Translations under genes and position numbers: made by a program
The notes under the pieces: generated by a model
Database searches by the model: none
What the model was told of the DNA's origin: nothing
Seen by the model: only the letters and a program-made list of their open reading frames with translations
Source: Clostridia bacterium
GTDB lineage: Bacteria; Bacillota; Clostridia; Christensenellales; Borkfalkiaceae
Assembly: GCA_028720205.1 (NCBI GenBank)
Contig: JAQYLE010000017.1
Location: forward strand, 62,001-126,000
Reading direction: 5' to 3'
DNA: 64,000 nt
Shown here: one piece after another, positions 34,732 to 45,500 of the stretch
Position numbering within the stretch: the stretch's first letter is position 1
Layout: every line of letters begins with the position of its first letter

Positions 34732-37727
34732 AACGCTTTCTTACCCTTTTTTATTAATACTTTCACAACCACAAACGCTATGCCGCCAAACACCGCGGCG
34801 CCAATGCCGATTGCAACAAACACCCAAGGAGAAACCCCTTCTTCTCCCTTTTCTTTTGCAGCAACGCCCTGGAAATAGAAGTTTTTCACAGCGCGATTGC
34901 CCGCAAGGTCATACGCGGTGTATTCCACCTTGTAAATCGCTCCAATCGTGGGGGTAAACTTACCGTCAGTGGGCGTGATTTCTAAGAAACCGCCGTCCAT
35001 GAAATAGAATACGCGGCAAGTGGTGGCGTCCGCCATTTCTTCCGCCGTCGCATAGTTATCCGAAACGGTCATTTGAGGCAACGAAACCTCCGATCCCAAA
35101 ATAATCTCTTCGGGAATTTCGCTGGAGAAAGTAAGCTCGGGGGGAATCGCGTCGATATAATCACTCGAAGCAATTTCCGCTGCACCGTAAATTTTCACGT
35201 CGTACATTTGCGGATTCCAACGGTTAGAGTCGGCATAATTCAAACGAATACGAATATATCTCATCCCCTCGGGAATCAACTGTCTATTCACGATTAAATT
35301 ATAATAGTAACCCAGCCCGATTACTTTGCTTTCCCTTAAGTTGCAAGTGATTTCCGTCCAAGTGGAATTATCGGGAGAAACGTACACGTGCAAAGTATCC
35401 ATCGCATTTGCGCCGAACGTATTCAATTCAATGGAGAACCCGCCGACGTCTTCCGCCGTTTTATAAGTAACGTAGCAATAATTGTAAGCATTCCAATCGA
35501 GGATATAGCCGATGGAAGTATTGTTAAAATAATCTTTAAAGAATTTGAGTTCGGGACGCTCCTTCTCCACGTCAAGGGTGTAGAATTGCACGTTGAACTG
35601 CTCGAAATATTTGGGTTTTACGCCGGCGGCGAAATTGACCGATCCGAAGCCCGCAAGCTCCGTGCCGGGCGTTTTCTTTTCATCGTCTTCGTAGGAAACG
35701 GTGTAGTAGCCCTCGAAAGAGTCGTGCACGAGTTCTTCGCCAAACGCCATAACAGCCACAAGCACTCTCACCGAAACGGGTTTTTCCAAGCCGCCGCCCG
35801 TTGCGATAATATCGATATACGAAGATCCGTTGACTTTTCCAAGCACCTCGCCGTATTCGTTTACTTCCACGAAATAACGGTTGGACGTGGTATAAGAAAT
35901 TTTACCCGTGAAATTTTGACTAAATTCGGGCATCAATTCAAGGACTTCCCCCGAACCGACGTTGTACGACGCAAGATATTGAATCTCTGAAACGCCTTGT
36001 TTTCTTGCGCCAACACGCATACGGAACAAGAAATTGTTCGACGTGTCGGGCGTGATGACAACGTTATCAAGCGCAATGCCGTCCACCGTTTCAATCTTGA
36101 AATAACGATAGTCGGAAAGGTTAGTTTTCGTTACGAAATTGACTTGATACGTATAGACGCCGCCCTCTTCTTTCACAATGGAGTGATAGGCGTAAGTGAG
36201 CGCCTCGTCGTAAAACGTACCCGTATCGGAAACAAGAATTTGAACGTCGTTTTTATACGCTCTCGTCACGTTGTTAGGCTTTGTGGAAGATTGATAGGTC
36301 GCGGAAACGGTTACCCTGCCCGCGTCTTGACTCGTATGATAAACGACCCCCCTTCTCGCTTCTTCGGAAACGAGATTGCTCTCGTCGTTTAAAATGGAAT
36401 AAAGATAGCGGTAGCTCGAAGTGAAGCTTCCGTCGGGACGAATCAACCAATAGCCGCGCATTTGATCGTTTTCATACGCTTGCTCGCCGCCGACGATATT
36501 GATATCGACGCCGTCCATCGGTTCGTTACAATAAAGTTGCCATACGAGAACGTATTCACACCCGAAATCGAGCGCAATTTCCGTTTGCGCCTGTATGACG
36601 CTGCTTTGCAATAAATCGCTCTCCGCACTCAAAGAAGCGTTCCATTTTTCATCGGGATGCAAGTGTTCCGCCGTACCGTATTCGCCGAGCATGACTTTGG
36701 TCTTTTGTCCCGCGCGCATTGCACGACGCGCCACGCTGTTCCCCTCGCCGTCGAGATAGGTGTCGCCGATTTTATCGTGATACGTTTGAAGACGTTCGTT
36801 CAACGTGTCCACCAAACGAACGTGTGCCGTTTGCCAATTGGAATAAGAATACAAATCGCAATCGGTGTAAGGGACGACCGTGTCGAGAAGAATCGGGCTA
36901 TCGGGATAAGGATACGGTGCGTGATCCACCCCTTCCACGTAGATAAAGTTGATTTCAAGCGCGTGTTTAACCGTTACGTCGGTGAACTTTCCAAGCTCTT
37001 TCACCGCTTTGTCCACGCCTGCTTGACGGGCGTTGAACCAATCGACAAGACCTTGTAAAGAACGCTTCACTTTTGCGTCCGTTTCAGCGGTTGCGTCCTC
37101 AAACGAACCGTCCGTACGGGTATCGTACAAATATCCGTCTTTACCAACGCGACAAAAGTTTGTGCCCATCATGTTGTCGCCTTCCCAATTTTGCAAAACG
37201 AACGTTTTACCAGTGCCGTTATATTCACGCAACAAGTATTTTGCAACGTCGTACGTCTCTCCGGAAATACGAGCTTTCTCCTCTTCCGACATACCGTCGT
37301 TCCATCTTACCTCTTTCGCTCTATTCTCGGTGTTAAAGGTAATCGTTTCAAACACGTAAGTGGAAAAGTCCATATCAAGGACGTTTCGATACGGTTGTGA
37401 GGAAAGTAAGTCCACGCAGTTTTTAACGTTGTAGGATTCCCAATCGACGTTATACGCGTACGACGTGGTCATGGAGCTTGCGGCAAGCCAAAGTTTGATG
37501 ACGTTAGAGCCAAGTTCAAGCACTTGATTTGCGCCGTCTTCCAACGAAGAAACCGTTGGATCAAACGCATAATAGCCACCCGCCGTCGTAACGCCGACAA
37601 CATCCGCAACGGTACGCGAATCCTCCGCTTTCGCTACGCTCTCCCTCCCGCCCGTTAAACCGGAAAGCGAAGCCGCTAACGCCGCTGCGGAAAGGACGGT
37701 CAATATATTTTTCGTTTTTTTCTTCAT
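34728..37727 (-). CDS. Secreted, membrane-anchored glycoside-hydrolase-like protein with F5/8-type and Ig-like domains
   Basis: 999 residues. Signal peptide (ILTVLSAAALAASLSGLTG), catalytic-type barrel to about residue 450 homologous to the cytosolic 31148-32263 protein, then beta domains including an F5/8-C-like module (DTLHVYVSPDNSTWTEITCNLRES...MRYIRIRLNYA), an Ig-like module (PEEIILGSEVSLPQMTVSDNYA) and a C-terminal helix WVFVAIGIGAAVFGGIAFVVVKVLIKKGKK that anchors it in the membrane. It probably makes the first cuts in the polysaccharide at the cell surface. Family and linkage are unknown. Confidence 0.7.
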   Translation of the reverse strand: MKKKTKNILTVLSAAALAASLSGLTGGRESVAKAEDSRTVADVVGVTTAGGYYAFDPTVSSLEDGANQVLELGSNVIKLWLAASSMTTSYAYNVDWESYNVKNCVDLLSSQPYRNVLDMDFSTYVFETITFNTENRAKEVRWNDGMSEEEKARISGETYDVAKYLLREYNGTGKTFVLQNWEGDNMMGTNFCRVGKDGYLYDTRTDGSFEDATAETDAKVKRSLQGLVDWFNARQAGVDKAVKELGKFTDVTVKHALEINFIYVEGVDHAPYPYPDSPILLDTVVPYTDCDLYSYSNWQTAHVRLVDTLNERLQTYHDKIGDTYLDGEGNSVARRAMRAGQKTKVMLGEYGTAEHLHPDEKWNASLSAESDLLQSSVIQAQTEIALDFGCEYVLVWQLYCNEPMDGVDINIVGGEQAYENDQMRGYWLIRPDGSFTSSYRYLYSILNDESNLVSEEARRGVVYHTSQDAGRVTVSATYQSSTKPNNVTRAYKNDVQILVSDTGTFYDEALTYAYHSIVKEEGGVYTYQVNFVTKTNLSDYRYFKIETVDGIALDNVVITPDTSNNFLFRMRVGARKQGVSEIQYLASYNVGSGEVLELMPEFSQNFTGKISYTTSNRYFVEVNEYGEVLGKVNGSSYIDIIATGGGLEKPVSVRVLVAVMAFGEELVHDSFEGYYTVSYEDDEKKTPGTELAGFGSVNFAAGVKPKYFEQFNVQFYTLDVEKERPELKFFKDYFNNTSIGYILDWNAYNYCYVTYKTAEDVGGFSIELNTFGANAMDTLHVYVSPDNSTWTEITCNLRESKVIGLGYYYNLIVNRQLIPEGMRYIRIRLNYADSNRWNPQMYDVKIYGAAEIASSDYIDAIPPELTFSSEIPEEIILGSEVSLPQMTVSDNYATAEEMADATTCRVFYFMDGGFLEITPTDGKFTPTIGAIYKVEYTAYDLAGNRAVKNFYFQGVAAKEKGEEGVSPWVFVAIGIGAAVFGGIAFVVVKVLIKKGKKAL

Positions 37728-37730
37728 CCA

Positions 37731-38597
37731 TTACCCCTTTACGGCTCCCATAATCATACCGCTGATAATATACTTTTGGAAAATGATATAAATGATAATA
37801 ATCGGGAACGCCACGATGAAAATCGCGGTCGTAAAATAGTTCCAGCTTGCGCCATAGGTCGATTTATATTGGAAAAGCCCCGTGGACAACGTTCTAAATT
37901 CGGGATCGGTGACGTAGATATACGGGCCTAAGAAGTCGTTCCAACAGCCGATAATCTTCGTTAATAAAATGGTGAAAACGATCGGTTTCATCAAGGGTAT
38001 GGCGACCGTGAAAACGTAACGCACGTAGCTGCATCCGTCCACAAAAGCCGCCTCGTCGAGGTCCTTGGGAACGCTCTTTAAAAATCCAACGAACATGAAA
38101 ACGTTCATTTGCATACCGCCCACAATCCAAAGCAAGATTAAGGCAATCGGCGTGCCGTATACGTTCATAACGTCGTTTAAAATAACGATATTCGCAACCA
38201 AGCTTCCGGGGAAATACATGGAAACGATGATGAAAGTAAATACTTTCGACGCACCGCGGAAATAGTTACGTTGTAACGGGAACGCACAATATGCACATAC
38301 ACCCACCCCCACAACGCTGGCAATCGCCGTCATCCAAACGGTCGTGAAGAAACGCTTGAATACTTCCATGCTCTCAAAAACAACGGCATAGTTGCCAAAT
38401 TGAGGATTTTTCACAAATTCCGTGGGAAAATTCGCAAATTCAGTATCCGATTTTAAGGAAATATTCAAAAGCAAATACAAAGGATATAAGATTGTTAACG
38501 CAAGCAATGCTAAAAAGAAATAGGTGCACGTCGTTTTAATAATTTTAATGCGGCGCATGCTCTTGAATTTCTCTTTTTGAACAATCGTTTCGCTCAT
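37731..38597 (-). CDS. ABC sugar transporter permease (MalG type)
   Basis: 288 residues, six membrane helices, with the cytoplasmic EAA loop DEAAFVDGCSYVRYVFTVAIPLMKP that docks the ATPase. Second permease of a CUT1-type importer. One base separates it from the MalF-type gene. Confidence 0.92.
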   Translation of the reverse strand: MSETIVQKEKFKSMRRIKIIKTTCTYFFLALLALTILYPLYLLLNISLKSDTEFANFPTEFVKNPQFGNYAVVFESMEVFKRFFTTVWMTAIASVVGVGVCAYCAFPLQRNYFRGASKVFTFIIVSMYFPGSLVANIVILNDVMNVYGTPIALILLWIVGGMQMNVFMFVGFLKSVPKDLDEAAFVDGCSYVRYVFTVAIPLMKPIVFTILLTKIIGCWNDFLGPYIYVTDPEFRTLSTGLFQYKSTYGASWNYFTTAIFIVAFPIIIIYIIFQKYIISGMIMGAVKG

Positions 38598-38598
38598 A

Positions 38599-39513
38599 TC
38601 AATCGTCCTCCTTTTTGCCTCCGGTTAAACGCTTGAAGACAAGCATAACCGTGGTCACGAAAATGAAGTTATAGATGATAATCGCGGAATTCATACCTTG
38701 CGTTCCGCTACCGTAGAGAACCATACGCAGGATATAGAATCCAATCGTTTCCGTGTTATAATTTCCGTTTGTCGTGAGCAAGATGTAGTCGGCCATACCG
38801 AGCGAACCGCTAATACCAATCCAAAAACAAATGACGAACGTCGGTTTTAAAAGAGGCATCGTAATATACCAAAACAGCTTGAAGCCCGAAGCGCCGTCGA
38901 TTGCCGCAGCTTCGTATTGCGTTCCGTCAATCCCTTGCAAGCCTGCTATGTAGAGAATCATCGTATAGCCGAAGTTCCCCCATACGGTTACAAGAACCAC
39001 CCAATACAAAGAGGTTTGAGGATCGCCCAACAACGCCGTTTCGATGCCGAATTTTTCTAAAAGTTTAATCATCGGACCGGAACCCGTATCGAGGATAATA
39101 CCCCATACGAAACATACGACGACGCTCCCCAAAATCATCGGCATGAAATAGAGTGCGCGGAAGAAATTCTGTCCTTTCAAATTTCTCGTTGTTAAAAATG
39201 CCGCGAGCAACGCAATGATATTATTGGGAAAAATCGTTAAAAGCGTGTATTTAATCGTTGTTAAGAACACTTCCGCAACTTCATCCCCGATCAATGAGAA
39301 AAAATCGATATAGTTTTGAAAACCGATAAACTCAAAAGGTGTGCTCGCACTTCTATAGTCCGTGAAAGAGAGCACTAAATTGAGAATTGCGGGTGACAAA
39401 GAAAATATCACGATTAAGATTAACGCAGGCAAACAACTCAACGTCGGAACGATGGGTTTTATTGCCGGCGAAACCCTAAATTTTTTGTCAAACCATGAAC
39501 GATTCTTGTTCAT
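38599..39513 (-). CDS. ABC sugar transporter permease (MalF type)
   Basis: 304 residues with six membrane helices and the EAA loop YEAAAIDGASGFKLFWYITMPLLKP. It forms the channel with the MalG-type protein. No ATP-binding gene is in the window, so a shared MsmK-like ATPase elsewhere probably energises it. Confidence 0.92.
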   Translation of the reverse strand: MNKNRSWFDKKFRVSPAIKPIVPTLSCLPALILIVIFSLSPAILNLVLSFTDYRSASTPFEFIGFQNYIDFFSLIGDEVAEVFLTTIKYTLLTIFPNNIIALLAAFLTTRNLKGQNFFRALYFMPMILGSVVVCFVWGIILDTGSGPMIKLLEKFGIETALLGDPQTSLYWVVLVTVWGNFGYTMILYIAGLQGIDGTQYEAAAIDGASGFKLFWYITMPLLKPTFVICFWIGISGSLGMADYILLTTNGNYNTETIGFYILRMVLYGSGTQGMNSAIIIYNFIFVTTVMLVFKRLTGGKKEDD

Positions 39514-39525
39514 TCCAACTCCTTT

Positions 39526-40896
39526 TTACCAATCGTTTCTCGATTCGGTGGGATAGAATCTCTTGAACCAAGGTTCAAGGTTAATTTTCTTTTGCCAATT
39601 ATCCGCACGTTGAAGAAGCGGATCGTTAATATATTTTACAGCCGAATCCACCGAGTAGCCGGGCGAGACGATAAAGTCGGAGGTAATTTGGCGGATATAA
39701 TCCGTTCCGGGTACGCCCGGGATTGCCATATTTTCCACAAGAAGTATAGTCGGGAACGCAAAAATTTGATCGACGATTTCTTTGTTCGTCGTCACTTCCA
39801 CGCCCTTCACCGCAGGCATAACCATAGCCATGTTCACGTATTGTTGGTAAAGATCTTCACGGTATAATATCTCGATGAATTTCTTAGCAAGGTCACGCTT
39901 TTTCGTGCTCTTTGCAATACACATCGCCGCGCCGCTCTTTGCGGGAACAACGTTGTTTTTCGAAGCGTCGTCGTTTGCAGGAAGCGGAAAGAAACCGATT
40001 TCAGCGCTCGTGTTAGCCTTGAGAATTTGCGCCATGATCCAAGAACCGTCGATCATATACGCATACTTTTCACGAGCGAACTTACCGGGAACAAGGTTGT
40101 AATCTTGTCCGGCTTGTTTTAATCCGACAAACGAACAAACTTCTTTCAATTTAGTTAAATATTCTCGATAGATCGGGCTATCATAAGTAACTTCGCTCTT
40201 TGCAAGTTGGAGATAGAAATTAGGATTTTCTTGACGAACCGCCCCTACTTCCATCGTTCCTGCGATCATAGACGCGGGCCAACCTTGCTTACCGCCGTAA
40301 AGAATCGTGCCGTCGATTGCTGCGCTGTTTTCTTTTTGCTTAAAGAAATTCAACGAACCGACAAACTCGTTCCAAGTGGTGGGATACTTACCGTTCTCAA
40401 ACGTTTCCGCAGGATTGATAAGTTCCATAACGTCCTTTCTATAATAAACGACTTCGTTGACAGAACCGAGTGGCGCAAGATATTTTTTTCCGTCCGACGT
40501 TACTTGCTCCGCTTCAAAATCGGTGATATGCTCCCAAAGGTTCGTACCGTCGGAATATTGAAGGTCGTCAAGAACGTCCATGTTTTCAAAAATATTCAAA
40601 CTCAAAATGTTTGCAGGCTCAGTTCCAAATACGTCAACCGCGTTCGCTTTCAAACGGGAAGTGAGGAAGTTTGCATAACTTTCCGTATCCACGCACTCGT
40701 AAACGAGCTTCTTACCCGTTTCCTTTTCAAATTCCTCTTTCACAACGTCGTAAAACGCTTTATCTTCCGGTCTAAAATTGATAACGTGAAGAGAGTCGTC
40801 GTTACCGCAACCGGCAAGCCCCACGCTAAACACGCTTGTAAGAAACGTCAAACTGCTTAACAACAAACTTTTAAGTTCTTTTTTCATCTCTTTCAT
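39526..40896 (-). CDS. Sugar-binding lipoprotein of ABC importer (CUT1 family)
   Basis: 456 residues. Signal sequence with lipobox GLAGC, then the family-1 extracellular binding protein pattern VINFRPEDKAFYDVVKEEFEKETG and later DGSWIMAQILKANTSAEIGFFPLP and SGAAMCIAKSTKKRDLAKKFIEIL. Binds oligosaccharide released by the surface enzymes. Overlaps the upstream gene by four bases. Confidence 0.9.
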   Translation of the reverse strand: MKEMKKELKSLLLSSLTFLTSVFSVGLAGCGNDDSLHVINFRPEDKAFYDVVKEEFEKETGKKLVYECVDTESYANFLTSRLKANAVDVFGTEPANILSLNIFENMDVLDDLQYSDGTNLWEHITDFEAEQVTSDGKKYLAPLGSVNEVVYYRKDVMELINPAETFENGKYPTTWNEFVGSLNFFKQKENSAAIDGTILYGGKQGWPASMIAGTMEVGAVRQENPNFYLQLAKSEVTYDSPIYREYLTKLKEVCSFVGLKQAGQDYNLVPGKFAREKYAYMIDGSWIMAQILKANTSAEIGFFPLPANDDASKNNVVPAKSGAAMCIAKSTKKRDLAKKFIEILYREDLYQQYVNMAMVMPAVKGVEVTTNKEIVDQIFAFPTILLVENMAIPGVPGTDYIRQITSDFIVSPGYSVDSAVKYINDPLLQRADNWQKKINLEPWFKRFYPTESRNDW

Positions 40897-42560
40897 CCAT
40901 CCTTATTTTTTCTTTTTTTACTCGCAACGAACGTTGCGCCAACAAACGTTAAAAGTCCCGTCAAGGTGTACTTTATCGAGGAAGAACAACCGTTCGACTC
41001 TTTATCCTTCCCCCAGATCTCAACGTAAGTTTCCACCGTTTGTCCGTCAACCGTTGCACGGAGAGTACAAACACCGATTTTTTTCGCTTTTAAAACGCCG
41101 TTTTCAATCACGGCAATGCCGTCGTTTTCAACAATCGACCAAGAAACGGGAAGCGTTTTAGCCGAATCGGGCGTTATTTCAAGAATCAAGTTGACTTTAT
41201 CGCCCACGCGAAGTATAAACTCGCCTTTAATAACGGCTTTCGTTCTCTCTTCCACCGTGAAAGAAATTTCGTTAGAAACTTTTCCGTCCACCGTTCCTTT
41301 CACAACGTAACGCCCTGCTTTCAAGCCTTTGAGCATCCCTTCGCCTGTAATTTCAAGCGCTGATTCCACTTCGTTTCCGTCCGCATCCGTATAGCACCAC
41401 TCGATACTCGTATTCGTTGCGTCCAAAGGCAAAATCGAAATTTCGATGGGAACGTAGTCCGAACCAATTCGAATCACCGTCGTTCGCGCCGAAATGGAAA
41501 CGCTATCAACGGGAAGTATCAAACTCAACGTGAAATCATCGGTGAAAACGCCGTCTTTTTCAAGATATAAAACGACTTTTCCGTTTTTGACGGCATATCC
41601 GTCCACCACGGTAATCTCACCCGTAGAATCGTTCACGTTTACGTATTCCGCGCCCTCTCTCAATATAATTTGATAGTCGGAATAATCTTCAATCTCTTTA
41701 TATATCGGATCGGTGGAAAGGGTTCTCGACGCTTTCAACAAAAAGCTTTCGCCCTTTCTCAACGTCTTGTTTATATTGTCAATTTTTAAAGCGTTTACCG
41801 CAACGTCGATCGTTGCGTTTTCATCCGCATAAATCCCAACTCTCTCTACGAAAGGCGCCCACGAATTATAATAAGTGTGGATATTGTTAAAGGTGTACCA
41901 AGGATCGGAAGATAGGTTTTCTTCGTTCTCATAACCGAACACCGCGCCGCCCTCGTCGCAAAGACCGACTTGGCCGATTAAGTATATTTTTATAAAGCGC
42001 ATCCCCAAAGGAAGATCGTTTTTATTAAAATACGTAATACATGCCCACTCGTCGGAGGGAAACGCCCCTTGATCTTTCGGTTCGGAAACCGAATAGTCGC
42101 AAGGAATCAACTGCCAATCTTCCCCGTCTTTAGAAGCGTGTACTTCCACCTCGTAGAAGAAATATTTTTTACTTTCGGGTTTCACGGCTTCTTCGTAGCC
42201 TGCTTCCCAAAAATATAAAATCGTATCGAGCTCGAAACGCTTAATATCCCCGTAGGCTTTATACACTACCTCGCTGGGGAGATATTTCTCTCTCGAAGAA
42301 TCCGTACCCATAGGACCTTGCGAATCTTCCGTATCGTGCGAGCGGCCAATCCTCTCTTTCTCTATACGCAACGTTTCCATCGAAGAGCGAAGCTTATCCA
42401 CTTTCGAGAAATCGCTACAATTATCCTCTATAAGGATTTTTTCTCCCGTACAAACTTCTGCAACCGTAGCATTGCGCTCAAGGCGGATTGCCCCGAAAGC
42501 AAATGCAAAACAGCATATAGTCATCAAAAGGAGGAGTGACTTTTTTAAAATTTTCCTCAC
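40893..42560 (-). CDS. Secreted Ig-like (BIG2-type) surface protein with C-terminal CSSS-membrane anchor
   Basis: 555 residues. Signal peptide SLLLLMTICCFAFAFGAI. The first ~240 residues are a beta domain with F5/8-like elements (YEVEVHASKDGEDWQLIPCDYS...MRFIKIYLIGQ). Then come BIG2-like Ig repeats (PLDATNTSIEWCYTDADG...LKGLKAGRYVVKGTVDG and ITPDSAKTLPVSWSIVEND...LKAKKIGVCTLRATVDG). The end is NGCSSSIKYTLTGLLTFVGATFVASKKRKNK: Cys-Ser-Ser-Ser, hydrophobic helix, basic tail. No catalytic motif seen; it is likely a binding or scaffold protein. Confidence 0.7.
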   Translation of the reverse strand: MRKILKKSLLLLMTICCFAFAFGAIRLERNATVAEVCTGEKILIEDNCSDFSKVDKLRSSMETLRIEKERIGRSHDTEDSQGPMGTDSSREKYLPSEVVYKAYGDIKRFELDTILYFWEAGYEEAVKPESKKYFFYEVEVHASKDGEDWQLIPCDYSVSEPKDQGAFPSDEWACITYFNKNDLPLGMRFIKIYLIGQVGLCDEGGAVFGYENEENLSSDPWYTFNNIHTYYNSWAPFVERVGIYADENATIDVAVNALKIDNINKTLRKGESFLLKASRTLSTDPIYKEIEDYSDYQIILREGAEYVNVNDSTGEITVVDGYAVKNGKVVLYLEKDGVFTDDFTLSLILPVDSVSISARTTVIRIGSDYVPIEISILPLDATNTSIEWCYTDADGNEVESALEITGEGMLKGLKAGRYVVKGTVDGKVSNEISFTVEERTKAVIKGEFILRVGDKVNLILEITPDSAKTLPVSWSIVENDGIAVIENGVLKAKKIGVCTLRATVDGQTVETYVEIWGKDKESNGCSSSIKYTLTGLLTFVGATFVASKKRKNKDG

Positions 42561-45500
42561 TTTACGCCTCCACGACGTTTTTTAGAAAGCGCAACCGCTA
42601 CGGGCAACAAAGCAAAGCCAAGCCCTAAACCGATAGACGATCCGCAGCCGCCTTTCTTCTTATCCTCGCTAGGATTCGCCCCAGGGTTCTCGACGCCGGG
42701 ATTTTCAGGTTCGTCTTCAACCCAACTTGCAACCAAGATAAGGTCTTCCGTAATCTCCGTTGTAAAATCGAATTTTTCGCCGTTATTAAGCCAACCGTCG
42801 AACACGTAGCCTTCTTTCGTGGGATCTTCAATCTTCGTAGCCGTCGCCCATTTTTCAACCGATTGCGTTCCAATCGTCAAACCGTTGTTACCATCTTTAA
42901 ACGTAACGGTGTAGGAAGGAAGCGTTTCCACGCCGTAAAAGAAGGACACGTTATCTACGAGAACGCTACCCGCTTCGGTATCTTTCACAAAGATTTCAAA
43001 CGCTGCGGTGTTCTTCAACTTTGCGCTGGGATTCGCCACTTGGTTGTTCGAACTATCCAACAAGGATTCAAGCGAGAACGTATATTCCGTAAATTCGCCG
43101 TTTGCCGCCATGGACGCGTACGTCTTACCGTCGCTCGCCAACAACTTATAAATAGAACCGTCGTAGAGCTTCACTCTCACTTCCACGCGCTTATCTCTCG
43201 CGTCGAGATTTTTAAGGTAGAAGCTGACGTATTTATAATCTTCGATATGACCGAACATCGGATCGAAATCATACGGCTCTCTTTCTTGGAAGCCAACCGT
43301 ACCGAAACCGCCGCCGCCCGTGGAATACGTCGCTTTAATAGACGCATTCCCTTGCACCTTGTCAGCCGTTTCAACCGACAAGGTTGCTCCGCTCGAAGAA
43401 ACGGGAGCAGACTGCCAAACCGTTCTATCGCCGGAAATCTTGTCGCCGGAGCTAAATTCGATCCAAGCGTCAAGAGAGTCAGCCGCCGTCCAATCCTTAG
43501 GTTGATAGTAGGAAGAAGCCACTCTATCGGTACGGAACGCCGCAACAGGGAAGCCTTGCGAGTTCATAAGGTTGGATTCTTGATTCATACCCGCAAACGC
43601 ATACGCCACCGCAACGGGCGATTTGATATACGGCGAATATACTTCCACTTGGTTTTTGGAAACGATCTTCGCATACGCTTGAACAAACTTTCTATCCACG
43701 CCGCAAATCGTGAAGCCTACAAGCTCTTCGTCGCCTTCTTCAATTTTAAGACCTTCGCCAACGTAGTCGAACGTCAACAAAATCTTATCTTTCTTCACTT
43801 CCATCTTATTCAGAATCGCGGGAATCGAATCTTCAAATTCGTCCTTTCCGTAAACGATCCACAACGCCGATTTCGCCATACGTTCGCCAACGGGCTGTTT
43901 TGTAATCGGGTGGCAAGGCGCGGAATAAGGGAAGTTCGTGCCTTGGTAAACCAACGATACGTCGTAGTTAGACGCATAAGCCATCGTCGTCTTGTTCTCC
44001 GTCCAAAGTTCCGTTAAAAGTTCGTTGAACCAAGACAAGCTTTCCGAAGGAGAATAGTTAAATTCAGCAGGATGAAGTTGCGTATAAACAAGGGGGAAAT
44101 CCTCCTCTCTACCCCACCAATAGGACCAATCTTCAACAAGCGTTTTAAGATTTCTCTTATAATCGGTTGCCGCTCTCCAATCGCCTACGTTGTTACAACC
44201 TTGGTACCAAATAATACCCTTTGCCGTGTAACCTGCAAGCGGCGCGATCTTATGGTTGAACATTGCCGTCATTTGGTTGTAGTTCACGTCGCCGAACGTA
44301 TTCCAGTTATTGGTATCCGCCCAAGCGTTTCTATATTTCATTTCCGCAATGAAATCGGGATTGTCTTCAATTGCCTTACGGGAAATCCACGTTGCAATAC
44401 TCGTTGCGCCGAGAGCCGTGTGCATTATCGCTACGGGCACGTTCATCTCTTCGTAAATTTTTAACGCAAACGCATAGGAAACGCCCGACGTAATTTTAAC
44501 GTCTTCCAAAACGTTACCAAATCCCCATCTACCGTTTGCATCGTAAACGGGCGTATAGCTATAATTCCCGCTTAACGAGGAAATCGGATTGGTGGGAACG
44601 AAGTAGAATCTAACGAATTCCTCGTTCACGGTGGTCAATTGAGGCAAACACCATTGCGTTTGCAATTCCATGTTCGATTGACCGGACGAAATCCATACTT
44701 CGCCATAAACTACGTTTTCAATCGTTTTATTCGTCGTACCGTCGGAAACAACTACGCTATATTTATCAAACGAACCATTTTGACCGGGTAACAAAACGGA
44801 GAAATATCCGTCTTCGTCAGCCGTTGCCGTTGCGTTTGCAATCGTTTCCGCACCCTTTTTCAAGGTTACGCTCACTTCACAACTAGGAACGGTAAGCCCC
44901 CAAATTTTAGACGCTTCGTTTTGTTGAAGCACCATACCGTCCGCAAACAAACTATGTAAAGTTAATTCTTCTACTTGAGGATAGGTCATTTCAAGATCCT
45001 CCGGCAAATAACCGCCGTCGCTTTCCTCAACGACAATGGTAAGCGTCGCATATTCGGAATAATCGTATTGGTCGAAAGCTCTAAACGGAACCACGTACGT
45101 TCCAAACTCGTCCTTGGGCGCGGTATAACTATATTTCAAGCCCGAAACCTTTCTTATCTCGCCCTTTAAATTGTCCGTTTCAAGAAGTAAGTTGACGAAA
45201 TCGCCGTCCGCGTCCGTTGCTGAAAGCTCAAACTCCACCGATCTTGATTGCTTACAAGTAAGCGTTTTATTTTCCGCAACCGGAGGCGTGTTGCTCGCCA
45301 CGTTCTTATAATAAGAAATCTTTACGTCGGCAATCGTAAGATACCAACCAACTGAACCCGTAGGCGATTGCGTCGTAACCGTACCCGTTGACGTATCCGC
45401 CGTGACGTACACCGCTCTATCGACGAGATAAACGCGCACCTTTTGAATCTTCGGAGGAAGATTTTTCGCTCTCCAAACTTCCTTATTATAATTTCCTAGC

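Noticed and set aside
42863-44017. 384-residue plus-strand ORF
   Set aside because: Antisense shadow of the SASA esterase gene; rich in Arg and His as expected for a mirrored frame, no family motif.
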